DNA of 64,000 bases from positions 2,596,935 to 2,660,934 of the forward strand of contig JALMQS010000075.1 in assembly GCA_024734495.1 (NCBI GenBank), given 5' to 3'. A program made the translations under genes and the position numbers. Below the pieces are notes generated by a model, which ran no database searches, was not told where the DNA came from, and saw nothing but the letters and a program-made list of their open reading frames with translations. Each line of letters starts with the position of its first letter. The stretch's first letter is position 1. This document shows positions 43,536-55,569 of the stretch, in pieces. This DNA is from Forficula auricularia. Taxonomy: Eukaryota; Arthropoda; Insecta; Dermaptera; Forficulidae.

Positions 43536-44616
43536 CAGTGGCGTAGCGAGGAGGGGGGCAAGGGGGGCATCATGCCCCGGGCGCTACTCACAAAGGGAGC
43601 GCCAAATGGTCCACAAAACAAAAAATTGCTAGATAATTTTTATTTTTATTATAATTGATTTCTGGAAAATATATTTTTAATTTAGTGCCAGTGTAATATA
43701 ATAAATGTTAATAGAAATATGTACACGATTTACACGATTAAGTGACCTTAATTTCAAATTTGGATTTCAACTAGACGTTGAAAATTTATTAAACAAGGAT
43801 AATGTTGATAACGACCTTGAAAAAATTTGTAAAAATTTGGGTGAATTTTATAATACAGATTTCAATGGAATGAACTCTCTATCGAAATATGTGACTGCAA
43901 AATGTTACTTCGCAGTAGAAAAGAAATTGAACCTAAAACTCCATTAGAATTTCTTACTTTTATAATCTCGTATGGAGAAGATGTTTTTCCAAACCTGAGA
44001 GTGGCACTTCAGCCAAATACTCCTGACTATCTCAGTATCAATTGCTAGCTGCGAACGTTCATTCAGCAAATTAAAATTAATTTTGACATATCTACGATCA
44101 ACGATGGGACAAGATCGCCTAAGTGACCTAGCATTTTTAAGTGTGGAAAGAGAAAAATTTGAAATGATCAACTTTGATGATATTATTGATAAATTTGCTT
44201 CATCAAAAGCAAGGAAAATTTATACATAGTAATTAGTTTTATTAATGTATTATAATCATATTATTATTAAATATATGTATCTCCTTAGAGATAATAAATA
44301 TTTACTTTTTTATTGTTTTAAAACTGCGTGTTTTTAAAATATTTCTTTATAAATATGTAAAATAAATAATAGGTATCTTTTGAACTAATTCTAGATGATC
44401 ATATACATTTCAAAATCTAGTCTTGTTTTCTCAACTACATTTTTTGTCACAAATTTAAAGCCTAGCTTGAGCCTATGACTTTATTTATTTTACTTTATTT
44501 ATTTATTAATTTGCGAGTATATTTTACATATAATATTATATGGTTTTTGAATGGGGGGGGGGGGGCGCTAAAAAGTTATTGTGCCCCGAGCGCGAGTTAA
44601 GCTCGCTACTCCACTG
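43536..44616 (+). mobile_element. hAT element, internally deleted, 1.08 kb
   Basis: TIRs CAGTGGCGTAGCGAG and CTCGCTACTCCACTG are inverse with one mismatch. Flanks TCTCCACC and TTTTCACC match at 6 of 8. G-rich blocks ending in GGGCGCTA lie near both ends. It keeps only the C-terminal part of a transposase. Confidence 0.85.
43705..44229 (+). pseudogene. hAT transposase, C-terminal fragment with dimerisation domain
   Basis: The first frame (43705-43947) gives 'RFTRLSDLNFKFGFQLD'. The next gives 'EIEPKTPLEFLTFII' and the third 'SIASCERSFSKLKLI' followed by 'YLRSTMGQDRLSDLAFLSVE', the hAT dimerisation (hATC) motif. At least two frameshifts separate the pieces, near 43920 and 44030-44045. The N-terminal zinc finger and catalytic core are missing, so it cannot transpose itself. 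Confidence 0.8.
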
Positions 44617-44639
44617 TTTTCACCCTCTCACTTAATCAA

Positions 44640-44820
44640 CTTTCCCTTCTCTTCGGTAATGCAAGAGTCTTTCGAGATCCATAGGGTCTGCATCTTTACT
44701 GGTGCGCCCCTTTTTGAATTCGATTGCATAAAAAAAGATACAAGGGTCCACAGCGCACTACAGAGATTGAACATTTTTGGTGCAACTTCTTCTTGTATTA
44801 GTATCATTATAAAAATATAA
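44640..44820 (+). repeat. LINE 3'-end-like fragment
   Basis: 'gagatccatagggtctgcat', 'caagggtccaca' and the end 'ttggtgcaacttcttcttgt', 'atcattata' resemble the 3' part of the LINE at 50640-51195 ('ttggtgtaactccttctctc', 'atcattatca'). Confidence 0.45.
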
Positions 44821-45429
44821 TATATATATATATATACTGATCAGCAACAGAGCTTTGTGGGATCTTGACACAATTGAAATTAGAAGCGACAGCTCGAATT
44901 CATTTATTTTGATTACTTGTATTTTTTTATTTATTTTTTTTTTTTTAAGCATATATAAATAGTTTTCTAGCTACTGTAAATAACGTCAGAATTTTTGTTA
45001 AAGTATAGAAATTGGCCAAACTTTTAATTAATTTTTTTTTATTGAAAAAATTCCTCAAAAACTTGTTTATATGAGCCGTACATAATTTGTTATTTTATGT
45101 TCGAAATCTTTGTCGTAAAAAGTTTTCAGAATTCCCCGGATTAAACTAATTACATATTCTTTTGATGTCGATTTTATTACATTAACTAATAAGGAGTAAA
45201 AGACAACAAAAGTTTTAATTATTTGAATGATGATCATACTACTTGGCTTTTAACCATCAATAATTCGTTTCTCGGGAGGTCAAAAACCCTCCAACCTTTT
45301 GGAGGGGTCAGCAAGAGCACTTTATCCTTTCTCTCCCTACGTTCATAAAAATTTGCGACATCATTTCCACTCCCATTCTAATGGAAGGCCATTGTTCATT
45401 AAGACGTCGCGTCGGTCGGATTTACCGTC

Positions 45430-45500
45430 GAATAAAATTAAAAGGTTTTTTGCCGAGAAAACCAGAGTTGTTGATTTAGCAGAATAAACCTTTGAATGTG
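45430..45500. repeat. Family T end fragment
   Basis: 'aaggttttttgccgagaaaa' and 'ccagagttgttgattta' match the family T left end. Confidence 0.5.
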
Positions 45501-45644
45501 TCTTCTTATTGATGTTAAGAAATTTACCCACATAAACTATATATTCATAAGAATTTTGCTGGCTTGGTGTGTACTGGATATATTAATTTTTATTGTTAAA
45601 GGATAAATAAATTGAATTGCTTCTTTCCAGTAATTTATTTTATT

Positions 45645-45705
45645 ATTCAAATGGTTAATCCAAATATTTCGAGAGCGCTCTCGGCATCCCTTCCTCAGTG
45701 GAAAC
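45645..45705 (-). ncRNA. Hammerhead-like motif, imperfect
   Basis: Minus strand: CTGAGGA (45698-45692), one extra A, an imperfect stem II (GGGA...GC/GC...TCTC), then GAAA (45670-45667) and TATTTGG. The core boxes fit CUGANGA and GAAA, but no clear NUH site with stem III is visible. Confidence 0.4.
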
Positions 45706-45780
45706 CACTCTCCCACCAATGTGCCGACCCCATCAGTTTGTACGAGAACATTGATAAAAGCTTGATTACACAACACATAC

Positions 45781-45786
<6 letters not shown>

Positions 45787-45830
<44 letters not shown>
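45787..45830. repeat. (TA)n microsatellite
   Basis: Alternating TA tract of ~44 bp. Confidence 0.95.
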
Positions 45831-45833
<3 letters not shown>

Positions 45834-45959
45834 TTATTATTATTATTTTGTTTATTTTTCTTTTAATTTTTACACAGTTGCCGGGGTATTTACCAAGGCA
45901 AAAATTTATGTACAAAGGTTGATATTTATATGTACAATATTTACAAAGGAATTTAGGGA

Positions 45960-46815
45960 TGCGAATCATGCATGACACTGGGTGGTTTATTGGAGACTTA
46001 AAGATTTCCTAACAATATTTGCAGTTCCCAACAATGCGGCCTTCTGACAAGTTCTCATGTGTCCTTCGTCCAATTGAATTTTTGATTTTGCAACCTTCCA
46101 ATCCTTCGAGACCAGACCATTCTGCGGACTGCCACCGCCGGACTTATCTCCACCCCCTGAAGCTTATACATATCCTTCAGTTCGACAGACAGCGCTTGGT
46201 ACTTCCTTTTCTTTTCAGCGATTGTTGACAGAAGCTTGTAACATCCGATGGAACCGCAACATCAATAATTATGCCTTTTTTTTTATTTTTATCAAACAGG
46301 ACAATATCAGGTCTATTTGCTTCAACTGCTCTATCAGTTGTGATTGCACAGTCCCACAAAATTCGCGCTTGATCATTGCTGATTACTGTCTCAGGCCTAC
46401 ATTTGTACTAAGGTTGTTCTTCTTCTATTAGACGATATCTCTTTGCCAATGCTTGATGTATGACCTTGGCTACATTATTATGTCTTTGTAGATATTCATT
46501 TGGAGCTAGTGGTGGGCAACCACAGCAAATATGTTGTATTGATTCATTGGTGGTTTTACATAGGCGACATCTACTGTCGATCAGCTGACCCATGATGTCT
46601 CTTTGGTAAGCTCGTGTCTTTATCACCTGGTCCTGGATTGCGAAAAGAAAACCCTCTGTCTCTCCATAAAGACCCCCTGTTCTGAATTCCATTCCGTAGA
46701 ACCTTCTTCATCAACATCATCTGCCGCCAGACGCAAAATATCTACCATGGAGTTCTTTCACTTTCCAGTCATTAATGCGATCTTTGGTGTCTCATGTGTA
46801 GAATCTATATAGGAA
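45960..46815 (-). pseudogene. LINE C-terminal region with zinc knuckle
   Basis: The minus strand reads 'DRINDWKVKELHGRYF', then 'ETEGFLFAIQDQVIKTRAYQ', a Cys/His cluster 'CRLCKTTNESIQHICCGCP', 'YLQRHNNVAKVIHQALA', then after one in-frame TAG (46410-46408) 'WDCAITTDRAVEANRPDI' and 'KKKGIIIDVAVPSD', ending with '...KYQALSVELKDMY' near 46190-46160 and '...NIVRKSLSLQ'. This block typically follows the RT in a LINE family common in invertebrates; I do not name the clade. The 5' part is truncated at about 46815 and frameshifts occur near 46710. Confidence 0.75.
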
Positions 46816-46819
46816 CTAT

Positions 46820-48160
46820 ATATTTACTATATAATTTGAAACATTGTGCTTCTAGGGATGCCTCAGGACACCCGAAAGTCTTGAAACGACATTGATATAC
46901 AAATTTGCGATGCGTATTTGTGGGCTCCTATCGTGCGACTGGAGCGTCATAAAGAAAATTGTAAAATCAAATACTTATTGAATTTTTAAAAGACAAATTT
47001 ACCTAATACTACCTACTTAATGAGGTGTGCTAAATATTTTTATTCATCAGTACTTTTATGCGGAGAGATCTCGATTTTTTCGACTTTGACTATTGGTCTA
47101 TTTGCGAATCATCAAACTCTTAACTAAAAGCCAAATATCAAGTTTTTATTTTTAATAGCTTAAAATGTTCAGGTTTATGACATGCTGTGAGAGAAACAGC
47201 GATTTCTGTTTTTAGAATTCTATTCAAAGGAAAAATGGTACTCTAATAATGACGATACAATAATGTCTATCTGTTAGTTTGTTAGAGCATTATAGCTCGT
47301 AAAATATATAAAATATTTATGTAAACATGACATTTACAAGTCAATTGTATTCAAAATCAAAAATCGTATTAAGTTTTAATCAAATGATTATTTTGGGAGG
47401 GGTCGAATTTGCTGAGAAGTCGAAAATAAAACATATTTTATTATCAAGATATTTGAAGTGTGTAAATAGGCTTACTATACTTCTCGTTTTGACCGGGACT
47501 GTCCCGATTTGAAGGTGTGGTTCAGGTGTCTCGGGCATTTTGGCATTTTGTCAATTTGTCCAGGTTTTTTGGAAACAATTATTAAGTATTGCCTCGGCAA
47601 AGTTAATTGTGAACTAAATTTTAAAGTGGATTTCTCGACACAATTAAAAATACAAAGAAATAGAAGAAAAATAAAAGCTTTTTCAAGTCTCGGTACGCTT
47701 GCTAGTTAGAACCGCAACGAGTAATTTATTCTGTACATTTTTGGCTGAATTTTAATGAAGTCCAATTGAATATTCTCTCTCTCTATATAACGAGTGTTAT
47801 GATCAGAGTGCAAAAGGCCATTCCTAGAATAATAGAAATTAACAAATTAAACTCTAATTGTCTGAAACAGGTTTGATCTTTGTATTTTGCATCTTTGTAA
47901 TGCCATCTTAGCTCTAAAGAAAAGAGACGATTCTATCAGCACTTCTTTGTAGCTATTTTCATCTATTAGATTCAAATAAAAGTATCGCTCACCCGCAGAT
48001 AAAATAATCAAAAAAGTGAAAACTTTTTCAAGACTCGGTACACTAGAGCTGCCTTTGTAATTATGAATAAACTTAAATATAATTTGTTCATCTATGGCTA
48101 TACTAAATATAACATCCTCTTAAAATCTCAATAGAATAATTCAATAAAATAATATTTTTT
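46820..48160. other. No gene seen
   Basis: AT-rich DNA; open frames at 47327-47512 and 47509-47709 overlap slightly but show no domain. Confidence 0.5.
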
Positions 48161-48164
48161 GGTT

Positions 48165-48300
48165 AAATTGAAAGTTTTTGTGCCGAGGGTAGCAGAATTT
48201 TTATATATTGAAAGAGACAATAAAAGAGTGTGTCTTCTGCTGGAATTATATTAATAATTCCAACAGAAGACACACTCTTTTATTGTCTCCTTCAAAATAT
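48165..48300. repeat. Family T, subfamily B short palindrome
   Basis: 'gtgccgagggtagcagaatt', 'agagtgtgtcttctgctgga' and the opposite 'caacagaagacacactcttt' form two arms with a 10 bp centre. The hammerhead centre is lost. Confidence 0.7.
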
Positions 48301-48454
48301 TTTTTGGATTTTTTTTTTTTGTTAAGGGAGAATGGTGTAGATTCTTGGTGAAACATATTAATTACACCATAGTAATTTAATTAATATTAAATAAAGTAAA
48401 GAAAATTTTTTGAAAAATGTTTTTGGAACTTTTTCAAAAAAATTTTAAAATATA

Positions 48455-48661
48455 AAATACTAGGTAGGTTTCACATAAATAAAAGATCAGCTGCTTGTTT
48501 AGCACGACTCAATATATATTTCCCACCAGGAGTTAACAAAAGAGACTGTGTGAGTGTCCTTTGTGAACTCCTGAAGATGGGATTACACCCCGAAATATAT
48601 ATTGAGTCGTGCTAAACAAGCAGCTGATCTTTTATTTATGTGAAACCTACCTAGTATTTTA
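48455..48661. repeat. Inverted repeat, ~68 bp arms, Penelope-type terminus
   Basis: 'aaaagatcagctgcttgttt' and its exact inverse lie in arms 48455-48522 and 48593-48661. The 70 bp spacer contains a hammerhead-like start at 48571. Text such as 'ctgaagatggg' and 'cgaaatatatat' recurs downstream of the Penelope-like gene at 56199. Confidence 0.75.
48571..48615 (+). ncRNA. Hammerhead-like motif at an inverted-repeat junction
   Basis: CTGAAGA, one extra T, short stem II GGG-ATTACAC-CCC, GAAA (48592-48595), then TATATATTGAGTC. The core boxes fit; stem III and cleavage site are unclear. Confidence 0.45.
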
Positions 48662-49479
48662 TATTTTTAATTTGAAAAGTTCCAAAAAAAAATTTTTCAA
48701 AAATTTTCTTTTTCTATATTTTTTGGGTTTTGAACCAGATATTTCAAAATCTAATCAGTACTATGTATTGATATACAAACGAACAGGATATTCTACTCTT
48801 GGGCTATCGTGGCTATCGGAATTAGACACAGAAAGAGAAAAACTATAGTTTAAAAATATTTTTCTATGCGTTTCAGAAATTTTAAATGCACAATGAGCAA
48901 ATATTGCTTTTTATGCGTGATTGACACATAGGGCTTCCTGGGAAGAGAGTGTTTTTAACTGATCATGATAATCGATATATATATACCCAATAGTTATAGC
49001 TAAGTTAAGAGTGATTAAAAATCATTACTGCGATGAATTGTTTTTCCTTTGGTAACCACTTCACAGCAAAAGACAAACTTCTAGAACCATACATGCGTGT
49101 GCAGTGGTCATATGGAAAGTTACTCACATTTTAATTCAATAAAATGAACTCTCAGAAATTGTCCTGCGCCTTGAGAAAAAAAAATATTATGTTAAGTCTA
49201 CCTGTAACTAACTTTTAAGTAGAATCAGCCTTAATATTTTTAAAGTTTGTATTCATTTTCTCAAATGACGGTGGGAGAGCTAAGTGGCCATTTTAGGTGA
49301 TTTTTGTACCTGTCTAATATTAATCAAGTAGTTAAATTCGTATTTTGAAAAATTCATTAAATTAATTCCTTCTCTCCTTATGAACGAGAAATAAGAAGGA
49401 ATTTTAAATCTCAAATGTTTTGGAAGATAAAATCACTTTTCTGCTGCCAGGCGGATTCCCAAGTGGGCCGATGTATTAT

Positions 49480-49765
49480 ATATTTCGTTAAAGAAGACAC
49501 AAAAGAGTGTGTCTTCTGCTGGAATTTTTTTTTTAATTTAATTATAACGAGACTATAGTTCGGGGACTTTGCCCCTTCTCATATCAATTCCTATGAATCA
49601 GTTATAAGATTGGACGAAAGGCAAAGCCCTCGAAACTATAGTCTCGTTATATGGTAAATGTTCTGAAGAAATTTCCAACAAAAGACACCCTCTTTTATTG
49701 TCAAATTTAATTTATAAAAATTCTGCTACTCTTGGCAAAAAAGAACTTTCAATTTAATATATTTC
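49480..49765. repeat. Family T, subfamily B, with two opposed decayed hammerhead motifs
   Basis: Arms 'agagtgtgtcttctgctgga' and 'acaaaagacaccctctttta' surround two motifs: minus at 49548-49590 (GAAC in place of GAAAC, broken CUGAUGA) and plus at 49606-49643 (GAAACTATAGTC intact, CUGAUGA lost). It ends 'ctgctactcttggcaaaaaa'. The opposed pair mirrors 56340-56735. Confidence 0.7.
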
Positions 49766-49769
49766 AACT

Positions 49770-50600
49770 CGAATTTAGCCAGATTATTCTTCAGGTAAAT
49801 CTGTACATTTTGACTTTTCTACCAGTAAAATATAATAGCTAAAATACAAATAGTTTTTTTATTCTACTTCACGAATATTCATATTTCGAACCATATCGTA
49901 AATAACATAAATGGATGTAACCGTTCCATAATGAACTCATTAGAAAATATTATGGATCCTTTACTTTTGAGCAAGCGAATTAATTTCACTTAATGAAATT
50001 ATTTATATAAAAAATGAAATATGTATTTGAAACGCTTTTAACAAAATTACTTGGAGGTTCAGCAATTAAACATATTAAAAGCACTCAAAATAAATATATC
50101 TCATACTCTAAGAATATAAATGTCAAACGATAAATATAAATTTATTAAGAGCATTTTTTTCATGGTTAGGACAAAGGGGATTTCTTAGCCGAAAAAAACA
50201 TATTTATCTTTAATTATTATTATACGGCTTTATTTCAATATAATTGTGTCAAATCCAGTCGTAAGACTATTCTCTATCATGATGACTTTAATACACCTAA
50301 TATAGGAAGTTTTTTTTTACCTCTGGACATAGTGTACAATTTCCTATAATCAATTTAATAAATAAACCGGCCAAGTGAGAGTCGGACTGCATACCGTGAG
50401 TTACATACCTTCGAACTTTCAAAATAATTTAGTTATCAAATTTATTCTTCTTTGTTGTTGATAAAGAGAGAATGAAAGCAGTTGTGAAATTTTTTCGTAA
50501 TTTTAACTTAAGCCACTTCTGAACGCCGACAGATTCAATAATCACCTAAAAATTGCCAATTTGGAGTTCTCACACAGCTTAATTTTAAAATTACTCCAGG
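49770..50600. other. No feature recognised
   Basis: AT-rich DNA without supported gene or repeat. Confidence 0.5.
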
Positions 50601-50619
50601 CTTAGCCTGATTTTTGTTA

Positions 50620-51195
50620 AAGAAATCTTTACAGAAATACAAATCAAATTCGTCCCTGTCTCGAATATGGCTCTCATCTGTGGAGGGGTGCATCCAAGCA
50701 TTCTCTTGCTACACTGATGCAATTCAGAAGCGAGCAATTAAACTAATAGGAGACCCGGCTCTAACCAACTCACTCGACTCCCTGGCTCACCGAAGAACCG
50801 TTTCTGCCCTTTCCCTGTACTACAGATACTATCACGGTGTCTGTTCAGTCGAGCTGAAATCTCTTATCCCCCCTAATGCCCTCTTTACGAGAAACACGCG
50901 GTTTTCTAACGCTCAGCACCCCTTCGCTGTCAAATTGGATAAAAGTCGAACAAGCCCTTTCGCCAACTCTTTTATCCCTATGACCTCCAGAGACTGGAAC
51001 TCGCTCCCTGCCACCATCTTTTCCCGCGACTCATAACCTTCGGCTATTTAAGACCCGTAACCACAGACAGCCTTTCGACCTCCGCCCAACCCATAAAATT
51101 CTTTTCTTCTTCTTTTCACGATGGAGGGGCCAACCGAGGCCTTTAGGGGTTGCACCTTTTTGGTGTAACTCCTTCTCTCATCATTATCATTAAAA
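50620..51195 (+). pseudogene. CR1/jockey-like LINE, 3' end
   Basis: Codes the terminal part of a LINE polymerase: 'RPCLEYGSHLWRGASKHSL' in one frame, then after a one-base deletion near 50719 'AIQKRAIKLIGDPALT', 'LDSLAHRRTVSALSLYYRYY', 'FANSFIPMTSRDWNSLP' in the next (to 51036). The 3' part 'cacgatggaggggcc', 'ggtgtaactccttctctcat' ends in (TCATTA)-type repeats. Two shorter copies: 53495-53670 and 8960-9170. 5' truncated, as usual for LINEs. Nearly open over 140 residues, so fairly young. Confidence 0.8.
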
Positions 51196-51393
51196 ACAAA
51201 ACACCCCATATTAAAAAAATATGTTTTATTTTCGACCTCGCAAAAATTTCAACTCTCTCCAAAATTATAATTCCACTAAAGTTTTTAGACGATTTTTGAT
51301 TTCAGAAAAATGACTTTTATATAACTAGAAATTTAAAATTTATATCTTATTTAGTTTACAAGTCATGTGGTGAGCGCTAAGCTGATAACTAAA

Positions 51394-52542
51394 TCTATCT
51401 ATATAATAAAAATGAATTTCTGTTTCTTTGTAAACGCAGATCTCTCAAATGCCTGGACCGATTTGGCTGATTTTTTTTAAATGTTCGTAATAGTCCAATT
51501 CAGGTTAATACGTAAAAAAAAATTGGAAAAGTTGCCCGGAAAATTGGAAAATTCAGGAAAAACTAAAAAAAATTCAGGTTAGCCAACATAGCTTGCCAAA
51601 CAATAAAAGAACTAAACTAGCAAACTAAACATGTGTTGGCGGCCCTGTTTGTCAGATTTTTGAGTGTCATTCATTCTTAATAGTTCTAACCACATTATCG
51701 TTGAAGAAGAATTTAATAATGCAACAAAGATTTAAAAAACTATCTATTTTTTTAAAGTACATTTAAAAACAAAAATTAAAAAAATAAACTGCAACGGATC
51801 GTTGCTAAACTTTATCCAAATTCATTTGAAATATTAATATGTTTATTTCTTTATTATTAATCAGATATCACTTGCAATTTGCAGTTCATGTTGACTTTAA
51901 TTCAAAAATAATGATCGATTCTCATTTAACAGTCGAGGAATAACCATTCTACATTCGATTTTTGACGTTTCGGTTTTTATTGGTAGCCATTGGTGAAGAC
52001 ATGGAGGAATCGACTTAAAATCAAAAATAACGATCGATTCTTATCTAATACTAGAGGAATAACCTTATTGCATTACATTTTTGATGTTTTGACTATTAAT
52101 GGCAACCTCTACTGAAAACGTGGAAGAATCGACTTAAAATCAAAAAGACTAAATTCTTTTATGATAAACAACTCAAGCTTGAGAATAAGAGAATTTTTTA
52201 TAAATAGATTGTATATATACTTTTGTGTCTAGCAAAATGAATAATAATTGTAATTTTCAAGTCTTCTTATCTATAATAATACCTACATATAATATAACTT
52301 TTTTTTATTTTCCCTTAATGATAACAAGTGGATTTTTAATACATTTTAAATATTTGTTTCATCTTATTTGTTATGAGTGTATATTGCAGTTAAATAGAAT
52401 CTCAAATTATATCTATTTAAGACTTTATAATAAAACAATTATATTTATTCTCTGTAACTAATAAAACATCAATAAAAAGCAGCCACGTGGGGGCTCCCCT
52501 GGCTAGCAAAAAGGACTCGCCGAAGGCGGGCCTTGAAGCTAG
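51394..52542 (+). mobile_element. Non-autonomous Helitron, 1.15 kb
   Basis: Begins A|TCTATCTATATAATAAAA, followed by 'ggaccgatttggctgatttt', typical of insect Helitron 5' ends. It ends with a hairpin CTCGCC-GAA-GGCGGG (52516-52530), then CTAG|T at 52539-52543. It thus inserted between A and T, without a target duplication. The interior carries two units of a ~120 bp repeat (51930-52140) that is expanded at 61440-62160. No Rep/helicase gene. Confidence 0.75.
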
Positions 52543-52796
52543 TGTTTTAATAAAAAATAAATCCAAGTCGAATATTTTTGGAATAGTTAGTATAATGAAA
52601 AGTGCAAATGCGACTCGTTTGAAGGATTTATCATATTGAACACTTTGGGGAATTTTGGCCTGCTCACTTATCTATCGGCCGGCTCGAATTCTCTTATCTT
52701 TCTATGCAATGCATAAAGCAGCTTTGGAAAGACAGGCAGATGCATGATTTCAAATCTATATTTTTTATTTAATGTTTAATCAGAGGGGGTACAAGC

Positions 52797-52870
52797 AGGG
52801 CCGGCGCAAGGCAGGTTCAGCGCGTCTGCCGTGGACCCGGCCCCGCGGTTCTATGAAAATTACCCCCAAT
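52797..52870. other. Possible DNA-transposon end
   Basis: 'cagggccggcgcaaggcagg' looks like a hAT-type terminus. No convincing partner end was found downstream. Confidence 0.3.
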
Positions 52871-53154
52871 TGAAAAAGACCGATTTTGGTTAACTTTTTA
52901 AGCAGAATGATGATGCCATTAGAATCCAGTTCGATATGCAGCCGTTGCACAAAATCATAAAGTGCTAAAGTTACTCTTTTTATTAATTTACTTCAATAAT
53001 AATTAATAGAAAATCAAAGGAGATTTGCTGGTTTCTTAATAAATTCATCCAAATTAGAACTTGTTGAAATAACCACTTCTTTCTAAACATAATATATAAA
53101 TAATTTTTGGAAATTTATTTCCAAATACTAGAACTCAACTAATAAAATTATTTT

Positions 53155-53272
53155 GAAAAATTGTTATTTTGCCGAGAGTAGTATAGTTGTATTCAAAGAG
53201 AGAGGTTGACTTTCTGCTTGATCAAGCAGAGGACAACCCCTTTGCTTCTCTTTAAGAATAAATTGGTGTTTG
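53155..53272. repeat. Family T copy, centre deleted
   Basis: 'tgccgagagtagtatagttg', 'tctgcttgatcaagcagagg' and 'caacccctttgcttctcttt' show two arms joined directly at TTGATCAA, with the hammerhead centre missing. Confidence 0.7.
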
Positions 53273-53494
53273 ATCAAATGAATTTATTTCATCGATCCAT
53301 TTTATAGTCATATCTTTTTTTACTGTTCAATCTAAATATAAAAAATATTTAAAATAACCTAGAAAAATTAGTCAAGCAAACAAATGTACCTATATGTTTT
53401 CAGGTAAAAAGCTAAAATTTAGTACAGTGTAATGTGAAATCCATATATTTAATCGGTTTATTAGGTAAAATTATTTAAGATATTTAAGACTGGA

Positions 53495-53670
53495 ACACTT
53501 CCACGCGAATTATAACCTCAGCTATTTAAGACCCATATCCACAGATACCTTCGACCACCGCCCAGCCCATAAAATTATTTCTTCCTCTTTTCACGATGGA
53601 GGGGCTAACCCCAAGACTTTAGGGGTTGCACCTTCTTGGTGTAACTCCTTCTCTCATCATTTTCATTTAA
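53495..53670 (+). repeat. LINE 3' end, second copy
   Basis: 'ctatttaagacccatatcca', 'cacgatggaggggctaaccc' and 'ggtgtaactccttctctcat' align with 51050-51190. Only the 3' end is present. Confidence 0.75.
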
Positions 53671-53674
53671 AAAA

Positions 53675-55127
53675 AACATAAGCAATTTATAGGTACTGCC
53701 AGGAAAATATTTTCAGATATAAAGCTAAAATTTGACCCATAAAAATGCAAAAATAATTACATAGTTGCGTACCAAGTTTCAGCTTATTAAATAAAAACAT
53801 TCCATATTGACAATTCATATTCTCGGAAAGATTTTTCAGATATATAGCTAAAAATTTGCAGAATTGTAACATAGCTGTGTACCAATTTTCCGCTCATTAA
53901 CTAAAATCATTCAAGATTGGAATTCTGTACTTTCAGGAAACGTTCTCAGGTATAAGATATAAATTTGGTGTGTGTAATGTGAAAATACATATTTGCGTAC
54001 CAATTTTCAGCTCATTAGGTATAACTAAAAGCATTTATACCTAATGAAAATAATTTGTATCTTATAGCATATAGGTATCAATAATTTTTTTTTTACTTAA
54101 TTGGTATTTTTTCATCAGAGAAAATGAATAAATTCGAAATTTTCGAGAAAACATTTTTTTTGCAATTTAATCCGCCAACAAGTCTCAACTTGTCCATGCC
54201 TGTCTCGACTCGTTTGAAATAGATTCTCGAGTTTTCATCATTTAAAATCTATTAAATTTTTGTAATTGGAAAAAAGCAAAACGGGCAATTCTAGAGCAAT
54301 TGAGTACTGATACTATCTAATGGTTGACTTCTTGACCATTGACTTCATTTATTTATTTATATTATTAAAAAACAAAAATATCATTAGATGACTTCTTTTA
54401 ATTATTACACGTGTTTACAGTTTATTTGCTAATAAAGTTAGAAGAGAGAGGGAAAGCATTATATCGTCCCTTCTTTCCCACTATGATTAGGATTTTAAAT
54501 GAATATAAAATACAAGAGGCAGCTGCCCAGGGCATCACAATTTTAAGGGGCCTCTACTAATAATAAATTGTGATCATGTTGAAGCGCGCAAATTTTCTGT
54601 GAAATAAATAAATTTTATTTTCTTGTTCAGAGTTTTAATTTGAATTTTGATGGCTCTCAAAAATATTAGTTGTCCAGGGACTTACATTTTCTCTGAAAGG
54701 CTCTTGTGACAGGTACGATAAACTGTGAGCTTTAAGATTGACCACACACCCCCTCATCGATTTTTGCATTTCTAATTTTGTAGAGGCCCAAATAGTAAGT
54801 GTACATAATTTGGTTCATGAATGTCTAAAGGCTTATAATTTTTATTTTTGAGCCTTTCCCCCATTTTGGGTGCTTGGTTTTTGTATCACGTTGTATTGTC
54901 TCGGGAATTAAATATGTATGCATAATTTTAGCTCGATCGGATAGTAAAAAGTGAGTTAAAATTCGGAAACAAATTTGGAACGAGAAAAACATCCCAACTT
55001 TGCAAGTTAAATAAAAGCTTGTAATTAAAAAATTATTAATAAATAATAACTAATTAACCAGAGATAAGGGCTAATAGAAAATAGGAACATAAACATAAAA
55101 AAACCGATTCCATTAAATTTTCAAAAA

Positions 55128-55130
<3 letters not shown>
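53675..55130. other. No gene seen
   Basis: AT-rich DNA; 53400-54060 has loosely repeated phrases ('accaattttcagctcatta', 'agatataaagctaaaatttg'), an old diverged tandem repeat. 54720-54960 resembles the 8157-type element in wording. Confidence 0.4.

Positions 55131-55131
<1 letters not shown>

Positions 55132-55200
<69 letters not shown>
55132..55200. repeat. (TA)n microsatellite
   Basis: Alternating TA tract of ~69 bp. Confidence 0.95.
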
Positions 55201-55201
<1 letters not shown>

Positions 55202-55569
55202 CTTTTATGCGGACGTTCTCTCTCTGTAAAAAAATACTTCGAATATCTTGGGCGCTTAGGAATGAGAACAGAACTTGGCCTGATAAAGAAAATAAATTTC
55301 GAATATTTGCAGGTAAAATATTCATAACAAATAATGTATGAAATAGGAGGGAAGTGTCTCTCGGCCAGAAAAACTTCTCTCAATTAGAATTAGAAATAAG
55401 AAAGAAAGAATTTAATTGAAAAATTAATCGAAAATAAGTATCTCTCACACACACTCACTAAATTCCGGAACTGATAAAATATTTAAAAGACTCCCCATCA
55501 TTTCGAACCACGTTACAAACCCTATAGCTTCAACTCTTAGAATTTCTGGTATAACCTGCTTTTTATAAT

